This document shows, in pieces, positions 35,026-46,925 of a DNA stretch of 64,000 bases. Each line of letters starts with the position of its first letter. Within the stretch, counting starts at the first letter, position 1. The notes beneath the pieces were generated by a model. That model had not been told where the DNA came from. It saw only the letters and a program-made list of their open reading frames with translations, and did not search any database. The position numbers and the translations under genes were made by a program. Origin of the DNA: Hypoxylon rubiginosum (lineage: Eukaryota > Ascomycota > Sordariomycetes > Xylariales > Hypoxylaceae); NCBI GenBank assembly GCA_902806565.1, contig CADCXA010000068.1, positions 1-64,000 on the forward strand, read 5' to 3'.

Positions 35026-36167
35026 TGGTGAAGCGCCTTCACCGAATCATCAGTACCTCTAATCTCTCTACGAGCCTCACGGGTTCTGCCCCTATCCATT
35101 ACCCCTTCTTCGTATCTTTTTGCAAACCGCTCTAAATTCAACCAAGCTTTACTTATAGACTACCGTTTGGTACCCGTTGAATCAACATGCCTTGAGGTAT
35201 TCAGATGTGCCCCAATTCAGGGTCCCCGTTACGAATTCAGAATTTCGAAATCCCTACGTCAAATCCCGTTCTACTACCAACCCCAACTTAGTTCATAATA
35301 CGTCTTTGTGATAACAGAACTTGAATCGATCGAAGACCCCGTCACCGTCAATGCCTCTAGGAATTTCCTGAACACCTCAACTTTAGGGCATATCAGTTAT
35401 TCTAGGAGACGTTTGACTCTTGATGCCCTCTATCAGGTGGCTAGCAAACGAAGCAGACTTGCGATGTGACCTGAAGCATGGCAAAGTCTCAGGAAGAACA
35501 TTGAGGTGAAGAAGACTTTTGTGTGAGAGTTATGTAGGAAATAATATCGAAGGGGCGAATACGCTGCAGCCAACGTTGAAGGGGGACAGGGGGGAAGAGC
35601 CAGATGCGGAGGACTGCGTTGCGTTGCGTTGACTTGACGAAGTCCCTAATTTTGTGATGGTTGCGGCGAGATTCAGGGGAGGAAGGAAGTTTTGCTGTTT
35701 TGGCCCGTATGGGTTAATATCAGTTTTCATAGACCCTTTGATGGGCTTTTGATGATTGAATCGATGATTTTAAAACTGGTTGAAATGATGCCTTTTGATT
35801 GCATGAATTTAGTGATTTCGTAGTATACGTCTACTTGTGTGACCCCTATCTTAGCGTTATACAGCACTCGATCCTCTGGGTACCAACGGTGGATCGGGTG
35901 CTCCTATGCCAGCTATCTGCTTTGCATAAGGGAAGGAATAGTAGTGGGATATAGCTACATTAATTACCGACCCCAGCAGTTCATCCCACACGTATGCAAG
36001 TCGAAGCTAAGTCCGAATGTCGCACTTTGCGATTATAATTCACCTCTAGGTACCCAACCTATGGCAGGCCCCCCCTTTTCTTTACATCTTGCACAATGTT
36101 TCGGGCAAGGAATTTTCACGCCTTCAAATATTTGCACTCATCATTGGCATATAATAAACCTTTCGCG
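35026..36167. other. Intergenic, nothing recognised
   Basis: These 1.1 kb cover the 3' region of the ING gene and the upstream region of the next gene. A short tandem GCGTT (35622-35631) and several T-rich stretches occur. No gene was recognised. Confidence 0.4.
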
Positions 36168-36712
36168 ATGGCTTCTTCTAGCTACGTGCCTGCATTCCCA
36201 TCGGACTATGCAGTAGATGAAAAAGTCAAGGGTTACATAGCGAACTTCTACGCCACATCCGACGATCGATCAATGAACGAGGAGTGGGTGGATTATTTCT
36301 TGCCCGATGCTATGGTCATCGTGGGCGACAAGTCGGCTAAGGGGACTGAAGGTATGTAACGATATTCTAGATTACTCATTTGAATGCATATCCGCATCCT
36401 TAAAAATAAGTCATTGAATAAGAGACCCGATACTAAGCAGGCCGATCAGAAATCCGCCGACTGCGACATGGTATGTGGGAGCAGGTCGAATCGCGGAGGC
36501 ATAAGCCGGAGAAAGTATTCCCGGGTTCCTTCGGAGGGGTCGGCGGCGGCGGCGGCGAGGGGGTTGCGGCCGAGTACATGCTTCACGGCTCTCTCGACCT
36601 GGTCATGAAGAGTGGAGAACAGCAAGCCGTTACGTGGGCCGGACGCGCGGTTTTGCGAGATGTGGACGGAAAGTTGAAGTATCAGCTGTATCAGGTCTAT
36701 TTACACAAGTGA
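36168..36712 (+). CDS. SnoaL/NTF2-like small protein
   Basis: Two exons (36168-36351, 36441-36712; 89-bp intron, donor GTATGT, acceptor GCAG preceded by ACTAAG) encode 151 residues. The N-terminal helix GYIANFYATSDD, then EEWVDYFLPDAMVIVG and a TEG/IRRLRHGMW helix, fits the SnoaL-like cone fold. C-terminal strands read LVMKSGEQQAVTWAGRAVL and YQLYQVYLHK. Such domains serve as cyclases, dehydratases or isomerases in secondary metabolism, or have no known activity. An upstream in-frame ATG at 36096 would add 24 residues. I prefer 36168 because the family usually starts just before the YVPAFPSDY segment. A glycine run (GGVGGGGGEG) encoded by GGC repeats lies in a loop. A second NTF2-like gene lies at 50762. 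Confidence 0.78.
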
Positions 36713-39165
36713 GTGGGCATCGATGTGCTTCAATTCCTACGCGCTCCATGCTTTCTCACGAAGTAAGCAAAAAAGTAGCCTAGTGGTTTGCTGACAATTA
36801 CGGACAGGAAGCCTACCTGATGCATTCTTCAGATTTGCTAAGAGAGCTAAGAGGATGGGAGGAGATGACAGAGATGATGCAATATATGGCTTTTTGTCAC
36901 GACACGAACTTTGAGTTTGCTCTCTTACACTTCGAACCTAAGATACATGTAACCTAAGGTTGTCAGCAATGGGTCACCCTGGACTTTGCCGAGAAGAGCT
37001 GGTTTATTTATGTAGTGTGGCATATAGGGCCAAGAATAGCAGATAGCTTAGCTGTTTTTGCTCTCGTGGCTTCGGATTCCAGGCTGGTCTTCGGTTACAC
37101 ATCAGCTGACCTGGTACCCTCCATCCCAGAGGGAGGGAAAAAGAGGGAAAAAGTAAGGGGGCGTCATGATCACAATGACAAGTGTAATTAAGCGCGGGGA
37201 GGGACCTGGACAGGTGGCAGGCCGGGCGTGACGGGTTAATATAGATGACGATGATGACGATGATGACGATGAATCCCGTGATGAAATCATCCGGAGTATT
37301 ATGGAATGGTACCGATTGGAATTCCGGGGGGGTTCTGCGATTTCAAAGGCCACTCTGGTCTATTGTAGGTATTTCTTTGAGATGGAAGTATTCCAAGGTT
37401 CCCTCCAGTTCGTTCCTTTGCTAGGCATGCTGTCTGGCTGTTCTGCTCCCTTCTGACGGTACAAGGCCCATCGCAAAAAGGAACATTGAACATTGAACCT
37501 GTCGGAGTTCTACGTTTCAAAGGGCCGATGACGTAACACTGTACATTGTTCATAATTGGGGGGAGAAGACTCACATGAATGCATCAAACACTCATTCAGT
37601 ATCATTGACCTTGCAGGCTTTTTGGTTTGGTTTGGTTTCCAAAGACAAGCTTTGGGTTCAAGGTGAAGATTCCAGCTAAAGCTGTTCAGCTGTTTCGCGC
37701 ATCCCCATGCCCCCCCCAGCTACCAGCTACGGCTGATTGCGCCATGTGCATTGTTCGCACGATGGGAGATGGGAACTGCATTGTCGGTTGCCTTTCCCGG
37801 CTTATCGCTTAGGCGTACCTTAGCGGACCTGACCTAATGTACCGCCTTGTACATACGATGCAACCTAAAGGGTATGGGTACCTGCTGGATATCGTTCTGG
37901 TGTATCGTTCCTCTTGGTTCTTCTTGGTGTTCTTCTTGGTGTTCCCCTTGGTGCTAGGAATGCACATCTACATATGTATATGCAGAAGAAAGCGAATTGT
38001 CTTTGAACAAGTCTTGCTTGATGATATATACCTGAACCTAGGTATCTTCTATAAGCCAACATCTCGACTAGACAGAACACTTGGCTCAGGCTATATGTAT
38101 ATATGCACCCCTTAAAAAGAGACCGAGACTAGATACCAACAGATTTGTGTATATCAGTATAGTACCAGGTAAGGTCAGGTACATAAGGCAGAGGTGAGCT
38201 ACCACGAACCATGTTCCTTGCTTCTGGGACCCCCAGGCGTTGCCAGGCTTGTCTTAGACGCCCACCCTGCCACCCCTCTCTCCCACATGTGCCTATCTAC
38301 GTGCTAGATTAGTGGCTCACACCTAGACTAGCCCCTGTCGGTCATTGGGCCTTTCAAGCATCCCACTATTAACCCCCCATGCTACCATGCTAACCCCCCT
38401 CCATTTGCCTATGGGTCATGTAGACTGGTACCTACACGTACCGTAGCTGCCCCGCCTTCACGCCTGGGCTGGGCAACTCAGGTGCTGGCTCTCAGGTAGA
38501 GAGAAGCCCGATAGGACGATAGGATGATAGGACGTGCCTCGCTCCGACGAGTCATACATCGTATCCCTGTTCCTAACCTCTTTCCCTCTCTCATCTTCAA
38601 CCCTCAAGTCTTCAATCTCAACCCTCATCCTTATGTCCCTCTCTTTCTGTCTTTAAACAAGAACAAAGCAATCATAGAATCTCTCCATACTCTTCTTATC
38701 GATACTATACAGCAGTGCTGGTAATAATTACTCGACGTCTCGTTTCATATGCGAATGGTCCTGAAGGATCATATAACTAATTCATAACCGCAGCCCTTCT
38801 ATTTGGCCGGCTGCATCTTCCTCTCCTTTGTGTTTCTCCCCCTCCTAACCCTCCTAAACCTCCTAAACCAAACCTAGCTTCGGCCTCCGTCCTCCCTAAT
38901 CATCGATCGCGTACAACGCGCTTGTATTCCTTTGTCTTCCCCGGTTCCTCGTCGAATTAAGACTCGACTTGACAAACCAGAACTGACAATCACCTTATTT
39001 GCGATACCCGACCTGACTTCTCACCCCTCCTTTCGCTCGTGCCTATCCGCCATCCGCCATCCGCCTTGCGTCTTTACGAACCTACCCCTTGTGAAGTGAG
39101 CTCCTCCTCGAGCTCCTCCGCTGGCGAGCAGGAAACTGCCCCAGCTGTCCTGCTAGCACCACCCT
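36713..39165. other. Long intergenic region with CT-rich leader
   Basis: These 2.45 kb contain no convincing gene. A (GATGACGAT)3 repeat lies at 37244-37273. From about 38540 to 39160 the plus strand is strongly pyrimidine-rich with many CCTC and CCTAA words. That is typical of fungal promoters and 5' leaders just upstream of the BCAS3-like gene. Short frames inside look fortuitous. Confidence 0.5.
37244..37273. repeat. GATGACGAT microsatellite
   Basis: Three consecutive copies of the 9-mer GATGACGAT plus a partial unit. The repeat is non-coding as far as can be judged. Confidence 0.7.
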
Positions 39166-42100
39166 ATGCCCGGTTCGTCCACCCGCGATACCTCCCCGAC
39201 GGCCTCATCCTCCTCCGGGAGGAAGGGTCGCAATAAACGGAAACAGAAGCTTACTGGTAGTGATGCGCCAGGTTCAAAGAAGAAGGACAAGAATGTCAAA
39301 GACGGCAGCGGGGTTGTTGCAGCGGTGACAAGACACGGAGCCAGGTTCACGTACGTTCTCTAAACTTCCTATACATCCCATTCACTCCTATTCTATACCA
39401 GTCGTTGTTAGGTGGTTGGTTGTTTGGTTTGTTGGTTTGTTGGTTGTTTGAGGACTGGACTTAATCTGCCGATATGACTGGATCCGATGTTGACTGTGAT
39501 ACAGTAATGGCAACACTGCCAAAGATGCATCACCACCCTTTGACTCGCCTCTAGCACAATCGCCCGAGCTGAAACCTGCGACGCCTGCATCGATCCCTAT
39601 GAACGGTAACGTGGCAGTGTCCCCATTACTGGATGCAATTTCGACAACATCGGTCTCTGCTAGCACTGCGCCCAGTGCTAACGAATGGGCCCGAGCAATG
39701 GGACCGTTGGCTGGTTCGCCTTCCAACCTGATAAGTATCATGGGTGACTCTCCACCGACTCAACCCTCCTCGTACGAGGACCAGAGAGCCATGCCATATG
39801 CTTGGAGTACACAGCAACAGCAGCGACATTTTGTTAATAACAATGCCTATTCTGCTTCTCCTCCAAGTGGTATCAGGCGCCCCTTAAGCTTCCAGTTAGA
39901 GACGCACTATCCTGTAAATGACATGCGATCACAAGCATCATCACCTCCCGGAATTCGAAGAAGCTCGATGCATTCTCCATTCCCTCCGCCTCGTGTGGCA
40001 TCTAATCCGCCGCTGCCTCACCAGCCTCAAGCCCACTTCTACGGAGCTCCGGACATCGACTTCGATTTGAGTCCCAAAGCAGGTTTGAAGCCAGGAGAAA
40101 GGAACTTCTACTTCGGGTTCGATTCTCTTCCTAACCCGAATGGGGTTCATGCTGCAGGTGGCGAGAACGTGGTTCTGGCTGGCTATGAAGGCGGCGTCGA
40201 CGTCTACAGCGTTGGGAAACATGCTGTAGAACCACTAGCTAGCCTGAAAGGGCTGCGAGGTGGCGTCTACGACGCGAAGATTCTGCCATGGAATGGTACA
40301 CCAGATCCTCACGGCATCTTTCCTTTGATCGCTCTTGTTATCCATGGGCCGGTAATAGCTCAGAACCCTTCCGATATAGCCGTTGACACGCATTTCGATG
40401 GGTCTCTTAGTCCCCGGTTAGATGGTATCAACACACCCCAATCTGACAGCAACCAACGGCAGATCAACGTTGGGAAATCGGTGCCGACAATCGAGGCTTA
40501 TCAGACCACTGTCGAGGTATATTCCTTGACAACCAATAGGCTCGTCGATGTACTTCTGCAAGCGCCAAAGATTCCCATGAAGACTTCCATGACGAACCCA
40601 ATTTTTAGAAGCCCTCCACCAACCGGTGCCTTTCAGATTCGCGCCGATGCCGGGAGTGTCGCCGTTTCCTCTGGAACTACTGGCGAGTGCTGGATTTACA
40701 GGGAGATTAAATCCGAGCAAGAGCCTGGGTATCATTTCTGTTGTGTAGGGAAGCTGTGGACAAGCCTGAATGGGGATTCAACTCCTGAAAAGGAGCGGGG
40801 CCAAAGTCCACTGCCTGCTAGCAGGCGTCCGCAGACAGCTATCATGGCTCTAAACGGCAAATGGTTAGCCTATTGCCCACCGGCATCGTCGCCTCTAAAG
40901 TCACTCAACCCGTTGATTCCAGTACCGGTGGAAGGCAAGGCGCCTGGTTTGGCGACCCTTGCACCTCCTATCCTACCGAATGAGAGTTCCGATGTAGATC
41001 AGCCCATGCCTGATGGTGTCATGAATCGCATTATGAGAGAAACCACTCAGGAAGTTATACAAGGAGGTCGATGGGTTGTGAAGCAGTCAGCTCAACTCTG
41101 GAAGAACTACTGGTCTAAGCCTGGTCAGCAAACGCAAACCCGACAGCCTCAGATGGGCTCTCCACCTTGGAGTGGAGGCTATTCGGGAAGACCAGACGGA
41201 TCCCAATTCCCTCCAACGTATGGCATACCCGGCCAGGCAGTAACCAAGGAGCCTGGCCTCGTGTCAATTTTGGACTTGCAGAGCTTATCGAGTTCTACGA
41301 CAATCCATCATGTTACTACGTTCAAGGCGCCACTCGGTTGCAGTTTCCTATCCTTCTCTCCGACTGGCATGTCTCTCTTTACGGCGAGCAGCAAAGGAGA
41401 TGTGCAGACGGTGTGGGATTTGATGCGTATCCAGTATACGAAATCGTCCGCCCTGCAGAATTCCCTGCCGAACAACGGGCATGCTACACGAGTGAGGCAG
41501 ATCGCACAGTTTTCACGCATGACTGTCGCTCGAATCGTCGACGTTGCATGGGCAAAGCCAAATGGAGAGCGAGCTGCGATGGTGACCGAGAGAGGCACTG
41601 TTCATCTTCTCGATATGCCGTCAAGCGCATACGCATGGCCGCCTCCTCGTCGTAGAGTCAGAGTCCAAGACGGACCTCCGAAAGCCTCAGAGAATGCACA
41701 ATCCGCCGTTTCGCTGGCATCGAATGCTCTCAGTACCGCGTATAATGCCACCCAGACCTTGACTAGCCGCCAACGACGTAGTAACTCAAATTCCCAAACG
41801 ACTTCGACTATCATGGATCATGCTAGTTATGGAGGTAAGGTGCTGGCTGCAGGAATTAGTCATTCCTTGGGCAATGCCGGAACCGCCATCAACCACCTGC
41901 GCCATACAGGCGAGAATCGTGTCAGCTTACCGCTCGGAAGCTTGTCACCCGGGCCTTTCTGTGCGGCGTGGATCACCGGTAGAAAGTATCACACCTTGTT
42001 CGTGCTAGGGGATGGTTTGGTCAGGACGTTCCCGGGTAAGAGTAGAAAGCCAGTTGGAAAGGACAAATCACGCTTCCTTCGTACCAATAGATACAGGGAC

Positions 42101-42730
42101 ATGAAGCTTAGAAACCTGCCTGACGACTTGATGGCACCGGCTATCAAACAGGTCATCGACCCTACCGAGGACTTTGACTTTACCAACCAAGATCACGAGG
42201 GTGGTAACACCTTGGTTTTCAATCCTCGGCCTCAACCCCTCGATTCCGACTATAGTCCAGAGGCGTCTATCCCGCAAGCTGAGATAGAGTCTAGTGCACC
42301 CTACCAGCCCTTCCACACTGATAGACGGGTTGGTCTCTACGTGTATGGCGACGAGTCAAGCACGGATCTCTCCATTGGCATGTTTCACCTTAACATTACG
42401 ACGTCGGACGATGCGCCGAGACGCAGTAAACATCGCCAAGCTAAGGCTTCGTCCAAGCAGCCTTGGGCTTTCGGGGAGTCCGTCCCGGCGGTCAGGGTGA
42501 ACGCAATACCGGCCAATCTGATTGACGAAGACTTCAGCGACAGTGTCGACGACCATCGAGCGCTACCTGCCTCGGCTATGGAACGAGTCTTGCAGGTGGG
42601 GGAGAATGACGAGCAGATCGTTGTTACAACCCGACGGCGCAGAAATGGAAACAGGCCTACAGATGCTGATGAAGACGGCTTCTTCGAGGATGATTGTGAA
42701 GTGCTTGACTTTGCGGATCAGAGAGTTTGA
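39166..42730 (+). CDS. BCAS3-like WD40 domain protein
   Basis: Two exons (39166-39350, 39505-42730) encode 1136 residues. The 154-bp intron has donor GTACGT and acceptor ACAG. It contains a G/T-rich GGTTGTTT array at 39411-39450. The first exon gives a Ser-rich, very basic N-terminus (RKGRNKRKQK, KKKDKN). Residues about 250-380 and 630-780 carry beta-propeller sequence of BCAS3 type: FYFGFDSLPNP, VVLAGYEGGVDVY, then CSFLSFSPTGMSLFTASSKG and a RIVDVAWAKPNGERAAMVTE strand followed by GTVHLLDM. Human BCAS3 works with PHAF1 at autophagic membranes. The role of the fungal proteins is not established, although their propeller resembles phosphoinositide-binding PROPPINs. The C-terminal 250 residues are low-complexity and polar. 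It is convergent with DPM2. Confidence 0.82.
39411..39450 (+). repeat. G/T-rich array in intron
   Basis: Repeated GGTT, GTTT and TTGG units fill 40 bases inside the single intron of the BCAS3-like gene, on the transcribed sense strand. Confidence 0.55.
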
Positions 42731-43319
42731 GACGATGTCGATTTCAGGGGAGTTTGACCGCGTTGAGTTTTGACTGCGTTGGTAGCATGGGCGTCTTGGT
42801 TCACCGCTGGATTTGGATTGCTCAGACTGTGCAAATATCTGCAGGAGACTTCACCAGCTTTGCTATGTGTTGCGAAAGACGCATCCTCTCAGACCCTCGT
42901 TTGACTTGTTAGGAATCGGTACTTGACTTTGGACGGAATAGGTGGGATCGGAGTTATATTGCATAAGTCATCTGCATTATCGAGACACGAGTGATGTATA
43001 GAGAATCCCGTCATCGATAGGGAGTTGATCACAACTCAATTAGATACCATCAAGTCATCTTGGCCATATTTATCTCTTCTCTTGAATGTGAACTGTTATT
43101 ATCCCATCACCAATTTCTTAGCAGTAGGTTCCGATGAAAAATGGTAACGTGAAATGGGCGTTTTGCATTTCTATAGCTAGCGTATCACGAAATTACTCGT
43201 AAATAATTAAGATGTACTTTTTCGTCTATACCGCGTCTAAGCAACATACACCCACGACCTAGCTAGACGCCGTCCCAATTTTGACCTCCCGGAGAGAAAA
43301 AGATAGGCTATAAATGTCT
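42731..43319. terminator. Convergent 3' region, BCAS3-like and DPM2 genes
   Basis: This 589-bp spacer lies between the stop codons of two convergent genes. It must hold both 3' ends. AATAAT and AAAT-rich stretches occur near 43195-43215, but no exact processing sites can be assigned. Confidence 0.35.
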
Positions 43320-43794
43320 CTACGCCTTCTTCTTTGAGGCGGCCGCCTTAGCCTTGGCGGCCTTCTTCCTGCTGCTGCGAATCATGACGACGCTCAGGAA
43401 GGACCCGACGACGGCGGAGCCGAGGAGGATGAGAATGACGGGGATTCGAATGGCCCAGACGCGGGGCGGGAAGATGAGGTGGAGCGGGTGGTCCGAGTCG
43501 ACGAAGGGCTGCGCACGCGGTGTGAGTATATATATACGATTTAAGAGGCGTCTGACGAGGAGGTGGGGGAGAATAGGAGAAGGAGATGGGGGGAGGGAAC
43601 GAACCATAACCAACGTCCATAGAGAGTAGTAGATGAAGACGACGCAGGCGGCCACGAGCATGGCGAGACCAACGAGAGTGCCGAGCTAAACAATACGTTA
43701 GATATTAGCAAGGCGAACGGGCAAGGCGCATAGTATAATCGAGTATAACTGGTGTAAGTCCGACAGCGAGCGAGGAGCTAGTCATGCGTACCAT
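43320..43794 (-). CDS. Dolichol-phosphate mannosyltransferase subunit 2
   Basis: Three coding exons give 90 residues: 43794-43792, 43685-43605 and 43508-43320. The first holds only the ATG and is followed directly by an intron (106 bp, donor GTACGC, branch CTAAC, acceptor TTAG). The second intron is 96 bp (donor GTTCGT, acceptor GCAG). It has no in-frame stop, so read-through would also stay open. The protein matches DPM2 along its whole length: LVGLAMLVAACVVFIYYSLW, then PFVDSDHPLHLIFPPRVWA, a second membrane helix IPVILILLGSAVVGSFLSVV, and a lysine-rich tail. DPM2 holds and stabilises the catalytic DPM1 in the ER membrane for dolichol-phosphate-mannose synthesis, which feeds N-glycosylation, O-mannosylation and GPI anchors. 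It is divergent to cwc22. Confidence 0.9.
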
Positions 43795-44336
43795 TGTAAA
43801 TTAAAAAGGTAGCAAATCCCTATGAAGGTAAAAAGAGCGTAGTGAAAAGATAACCGGTATGGTTTAATCTGAAAGTTTGCGCTCGGTTCTTCAATCGTTC
43901 TCTTTCCTGGTGAGGTTGATGACTTGGCTAGATCGTGGGAGTTCGTAAGTCTCCTTATTTTTTAGAGCTTCGAGACGCGCGACACGAATTGATAGAACCT
44001 TGTTAGGTCGTGGCTTGAGTTTCCAGGCCTATGCGTTGTGGCTTGACGGCTGTGGTGGCGTCTGCAGCTAGTGCAGCTGTAGTTTTCAACGAGCCAATTA
44101 TATCGCAGCATTAGACCCACTCTTAAACAAAGCTGGCCAGCCTTGTCCGAAAGTTTCGTTCGCGGTACCTTCCTTTTGACTTACTTCAACTTTTTCATCG
44201 CCAGTCTCATTTTTCAACAACAAATTGTTGTCCACGACGAAATCTGCCTACTGTCTGACTGTGGCTTGACTTATAAACTATCCACTTTCCATTCGGCTCA
44301 CAGAATCAAACAACAGTGGTAGTATTGTAGTCAACC
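43795..44336. promoter_or_regulatory. Divergent promoter region, DPM2 and cwc22
   Basis: This 542-bp spacer lies between the start codons of two housekeeping genes on opposite strands. No coding signal was seen. CT-rich and TTTTCA stretches are present close to the cwc22 start. Confidence 0.45.
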
Positions 44337-46925
44337 ATGGCGGAAGTCGAGACGCGCCACCTAGCCGACCGGTCGTCAAACCAGGTTCCTGCGCCTCGCT
44401 CTCCACGTCGAGATAACGATCGCGCTCGACCTCGAGATGGCGGCGACACGTATAGACCCGGACGCGACCGCGGCCGTCGATCATCGCCCCCTCCTCGTCA
44501 GCGCACGCCGCCCAAGATGCCTACCGAAGAGGAGAAACAGGCAGCGGCCAAGGCCGAGTACGAGAAGCTCTTGAACATGCGGTCGGGAGGAACGTACATC
44601 CCGCCTGCGCGCCTGCGTGCGCTGCAGGCTCAGATCACCGATAAGACGAGCAAGGAGTACCAGCGTATGGCTTGGGAGGCGCTGAAAAAGAGCATCAACG
44701 GTCTGATCAACAAGGTCAACGTTTCGAACATCAAGCACATCGTCCCGGAATTGTTTCAGGAGAACCTGGTCAGAGGGCGAGGGTTATTCTGTATCAGCAT
44801 CATGAAGGCGCAGGCTGCCAGTTTGCCTTTCACGCCCGTTTTAGCGGCCATGGCCGCCATCGTCAACACGAAACTACCCCAGGTTGGCGAACTGCTTGTT
44901 AAGAGACTTATCATGCGATTTCGAAAGGCTTTTAGGCGGAATGACAAGGCTGTCTGTCTTTCTTCGACCATGTTCATCGCCCACCTTGTCAATCAGCAGG
45001 TGGTCCACGAAATGGTAGCTGCTCAGATGCTACTGCTCCTACTGCAAAAGCCTACCGATGATAGCGTCGAGATCGCAGTCGGCCTGATCAAGGAAGTGGG
45101 ACAGCATTTGGAGGAGATGAACCCGGCCATCGCCAACGCTGTCTTCGACCAGTTCAGAAATATCCTACACGAGGCCGATATAGACAAGCGAGTCCAGTTT
45201 ATGATCGAGGTCCTATTCCAGGTGCGAAAGGATAAATTTAAGGACAACCCCGCCATCCGGGAGGAGCTAGATTTGATTGAAGAGGAGGACCAAATTACGC
45301 ACAGCGTACAATTAACCGACAATGTCGATGTCCAGGACGGACTCAACATCTTCAAATTCGACTCGGAATGGGAGGAGAACGAGGAAGCGTATAAGAGACT
45401 GAGAGCGGAGATTTTGGGAGAGGGCAGCGATGACGAGGAAGATGACGAAGACGAGGATGACAGCTCCGACGGAGAGAACGAGGAGGACAAGGCCATGGAG
45501 ATCAAGGACCAGTCTAATACGGACCTTGTCAACCTCCGCAAAACCATTTACCTCACCATTATGAGCAGCATGGACCCTGAAGAATGCGTCCACAAGCTTA
45601 TGAAAGTCAACCTACCGGCCGGGCAAGAACCAGAACTACCTTCCATGGTGGTCGAATGTTGCTCGCAAGAGAAGACCTATTCTAAATTCTTCGGCTTGAT
45701 TGGAGAGAGATTTGCAAAAATCAATCGGCTGTGGTGTGATCTTTTTACGCAGAGCTTTGAGAAATACTACGAGACAATTCATCGGTACGAAACAAATCGG
45801 CTACGAAACATTGCTAGATTCTTTGGCCATATGTTTGGCTCGGAAGCTATTGGCTGGCACGCTCTGTCCATCATACACCTGAACGAAGAGGAAACCACTT
45901 CTGCGAGCCGAATCTTCATCAAGATCCTGTTCCAGGAAATCTCAGAGGAGCTAGGCATGACGAAGCTACAGGCGCGAATGAGAGACGAGACGCTACAAGA
46001 CAGCTTTACCGGTCTCTTCCCTCGGGATAACCCTCGCAATACCCGGTTTTCTATCAACTACTTTACTAGTATAGGAATGGGTGCCCTGACGGAAGAGATG
46101 CGAGAGTATCTGCAGAACATGCCACAGCCTACTCTTCCTGCACCCCCTGCGGCTGATGCATCCGATTCCGACTCGGTCTCCAGTTACTCGTCCTATACTG
46201 GCTCTTCTTACTCATCTCGCTCCAGATCTAGATCTCGCACACCACGACGAGCGCTCGACAGAGGTCGCTCGTTATCGCGAACGCCGTCAAGACGAGGCAG
46301 GTCTCCATCATATAGCAGGAGCAGGAGTCCGTCGCGGTCTCGCTCCTACAGTTCGTCCAGAAGTCCTTCCCCACGACGGACCAATAAGAAATATTCGGCT
46401 AGCCCGCCTCGTCGCCGTCGAGATTCCAACCATTCGCGATACAGATCAGTAACCCCGCCACCTGCAAAAGGAGCTGGCAGGGCTCGCTCGTATAGCAGAG
46501 GCCGGGGCTCGACGCGGTCTCGTTCCTACACGCCCTCGCGAAGCCGCAGCCCACCCCCACGCAGAGCAGCGGCCAACCCCTCAGTAAGTCGGAGTCCGCC
46601 ACCGCGCAAGGCACCTGCGCGACGAGACTCGTACTCCGCCAGCCCCCCGCCCCGCAGACAACGCCGCAGCCCGAGCGACTCCCGCTCTCGGTCTCCGCCA
46701 GCGAAGCGAGGACGCTCTCCGAAGGGGACGTCGCCGTTGCCGCCGCCGTCTCGGCGACGCAGAAACACGAGCTCCGTGAGCAGCGCTCCCCGGAAGAGGC
46801 CACGCTACGACAGCCGATCGCCTAGCCCGGTTGGCGTGAAGCGGAGACGGTACAGTTCTAGCGTGTCGAGGTCGAGGTCGCCGCCGCCACCCCGTGCGAA
46901 ACGGGTTGGTAAGACTAGGGGCTAG
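44337..46925 (+). CDS. Pre-mRNA splicing factor CWC22
   Basis: One uninterrupted frame of 862 residues starts at a good initiation context (CAACCATGG). The N-terminus is basic and Arg/Pro-rich. MIF4G helices run from about residue 110 (SGGTYIPPARLRALQAQI, then HIVPELFQENLVRGRGLFC). An acidic linker lies at about 358-390. An MA3 domain follows from about 400 (LRKTIYLTIMSSMDPEECVH) to about 600, ending SINYFTSIGMGALTEEM. The last 240 residues are an RS-rich tail with many SRSRS and SPPPR units. CWC22 is an essential spliceosome component that contacts the catalytic core and, in animals, loads eIF4A3 of the exon-junction complex. Length and domain order agree with the family. It acts in the nucleus. 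The absence of introns is notable but not unusual. Confidence 0.95.
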   Translation: MAEVETRHLADRSSNQVPAPRSPRRDNDRARPRDGGDTYRPGRDRGRRSSPPPRQRTPPKMPTEEEKQAAAKAEYEKLLNMRSGGTYIPPARLRALQAQITDKTSKEYQRMAWEALKKSINGLINKVNVSNIKHIVPELFQENLVRGRGLFCISIMKAQAASLPFTPVLAAMAAIVNTKLPQVGELLVKRLIMRFRKAFRRNDKAVCLSSTMFIAHLVNQQVVHEMVAAQMLLLLLQKPTDDSVEIAVGLIKEVGQHLEEMNPAIANAVFDQFRNILHEADIDKRVQFMIEVLFQVRKDKFKDNPAIREELDLIEEEDQITHSVQLTDNVDVQDGLNIFKFDSEWEENEEAYKRLRAEILGEGSDDEEDDEDEDDSSDGENEEDKAMEIKDQSNTDLVNLRKTIYLTIMSSMDPEECVHKLMKVNLPAGQEPELPSMVVECCSQEKTYSKFFGLIGERFAKINRLWCDLFTQSFEKYYETIHRYETNRLRNIARFFGHMFGSEAIGWHALSIIHLNEEETTSASRIFIKILFQEISEELGMTKLQARMRDETLQDSFTGLFPRDNPRNTRFSINYFTSIGMGALTEEMREYLQNMPQPTLPAPPAADASDSDSVSSYSSYTGSSYSSRSRSRSRTPRRALDRGRSLSRTPSRRGRSPSYSRSRSPSRSRSYSSSRSPSPRRTNKKYSASPPRRRRDSNHSRYRSVTPPPAKGAGRARSYSRGRGSTRSRSYTPSRSRSPPPRRAAANPSVSRSPPPRKAPARRDSYSASPPPRRQRRSPSDSRSRSPPAKRGRSPKGTSPLPPPSRRRRNTSSVSSAPRKRPRYDSRSPSPVGVKRRRYSSSVSRSRSPPPPRAKRVGKTRG

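Noticed and set aside
35839..36216. 125-codon plus-strand frame upstream of the first NTF2-like gene
   Set aside because: No domain or conserved character; it ends inside the first exon of the real gene in another frame.
37102..38115. Several frames of 60-90 codons in the long spacer
   Set aside because: They encode low-complexity Ser runs from the GATGACGAT repeat or lack any coding signature.
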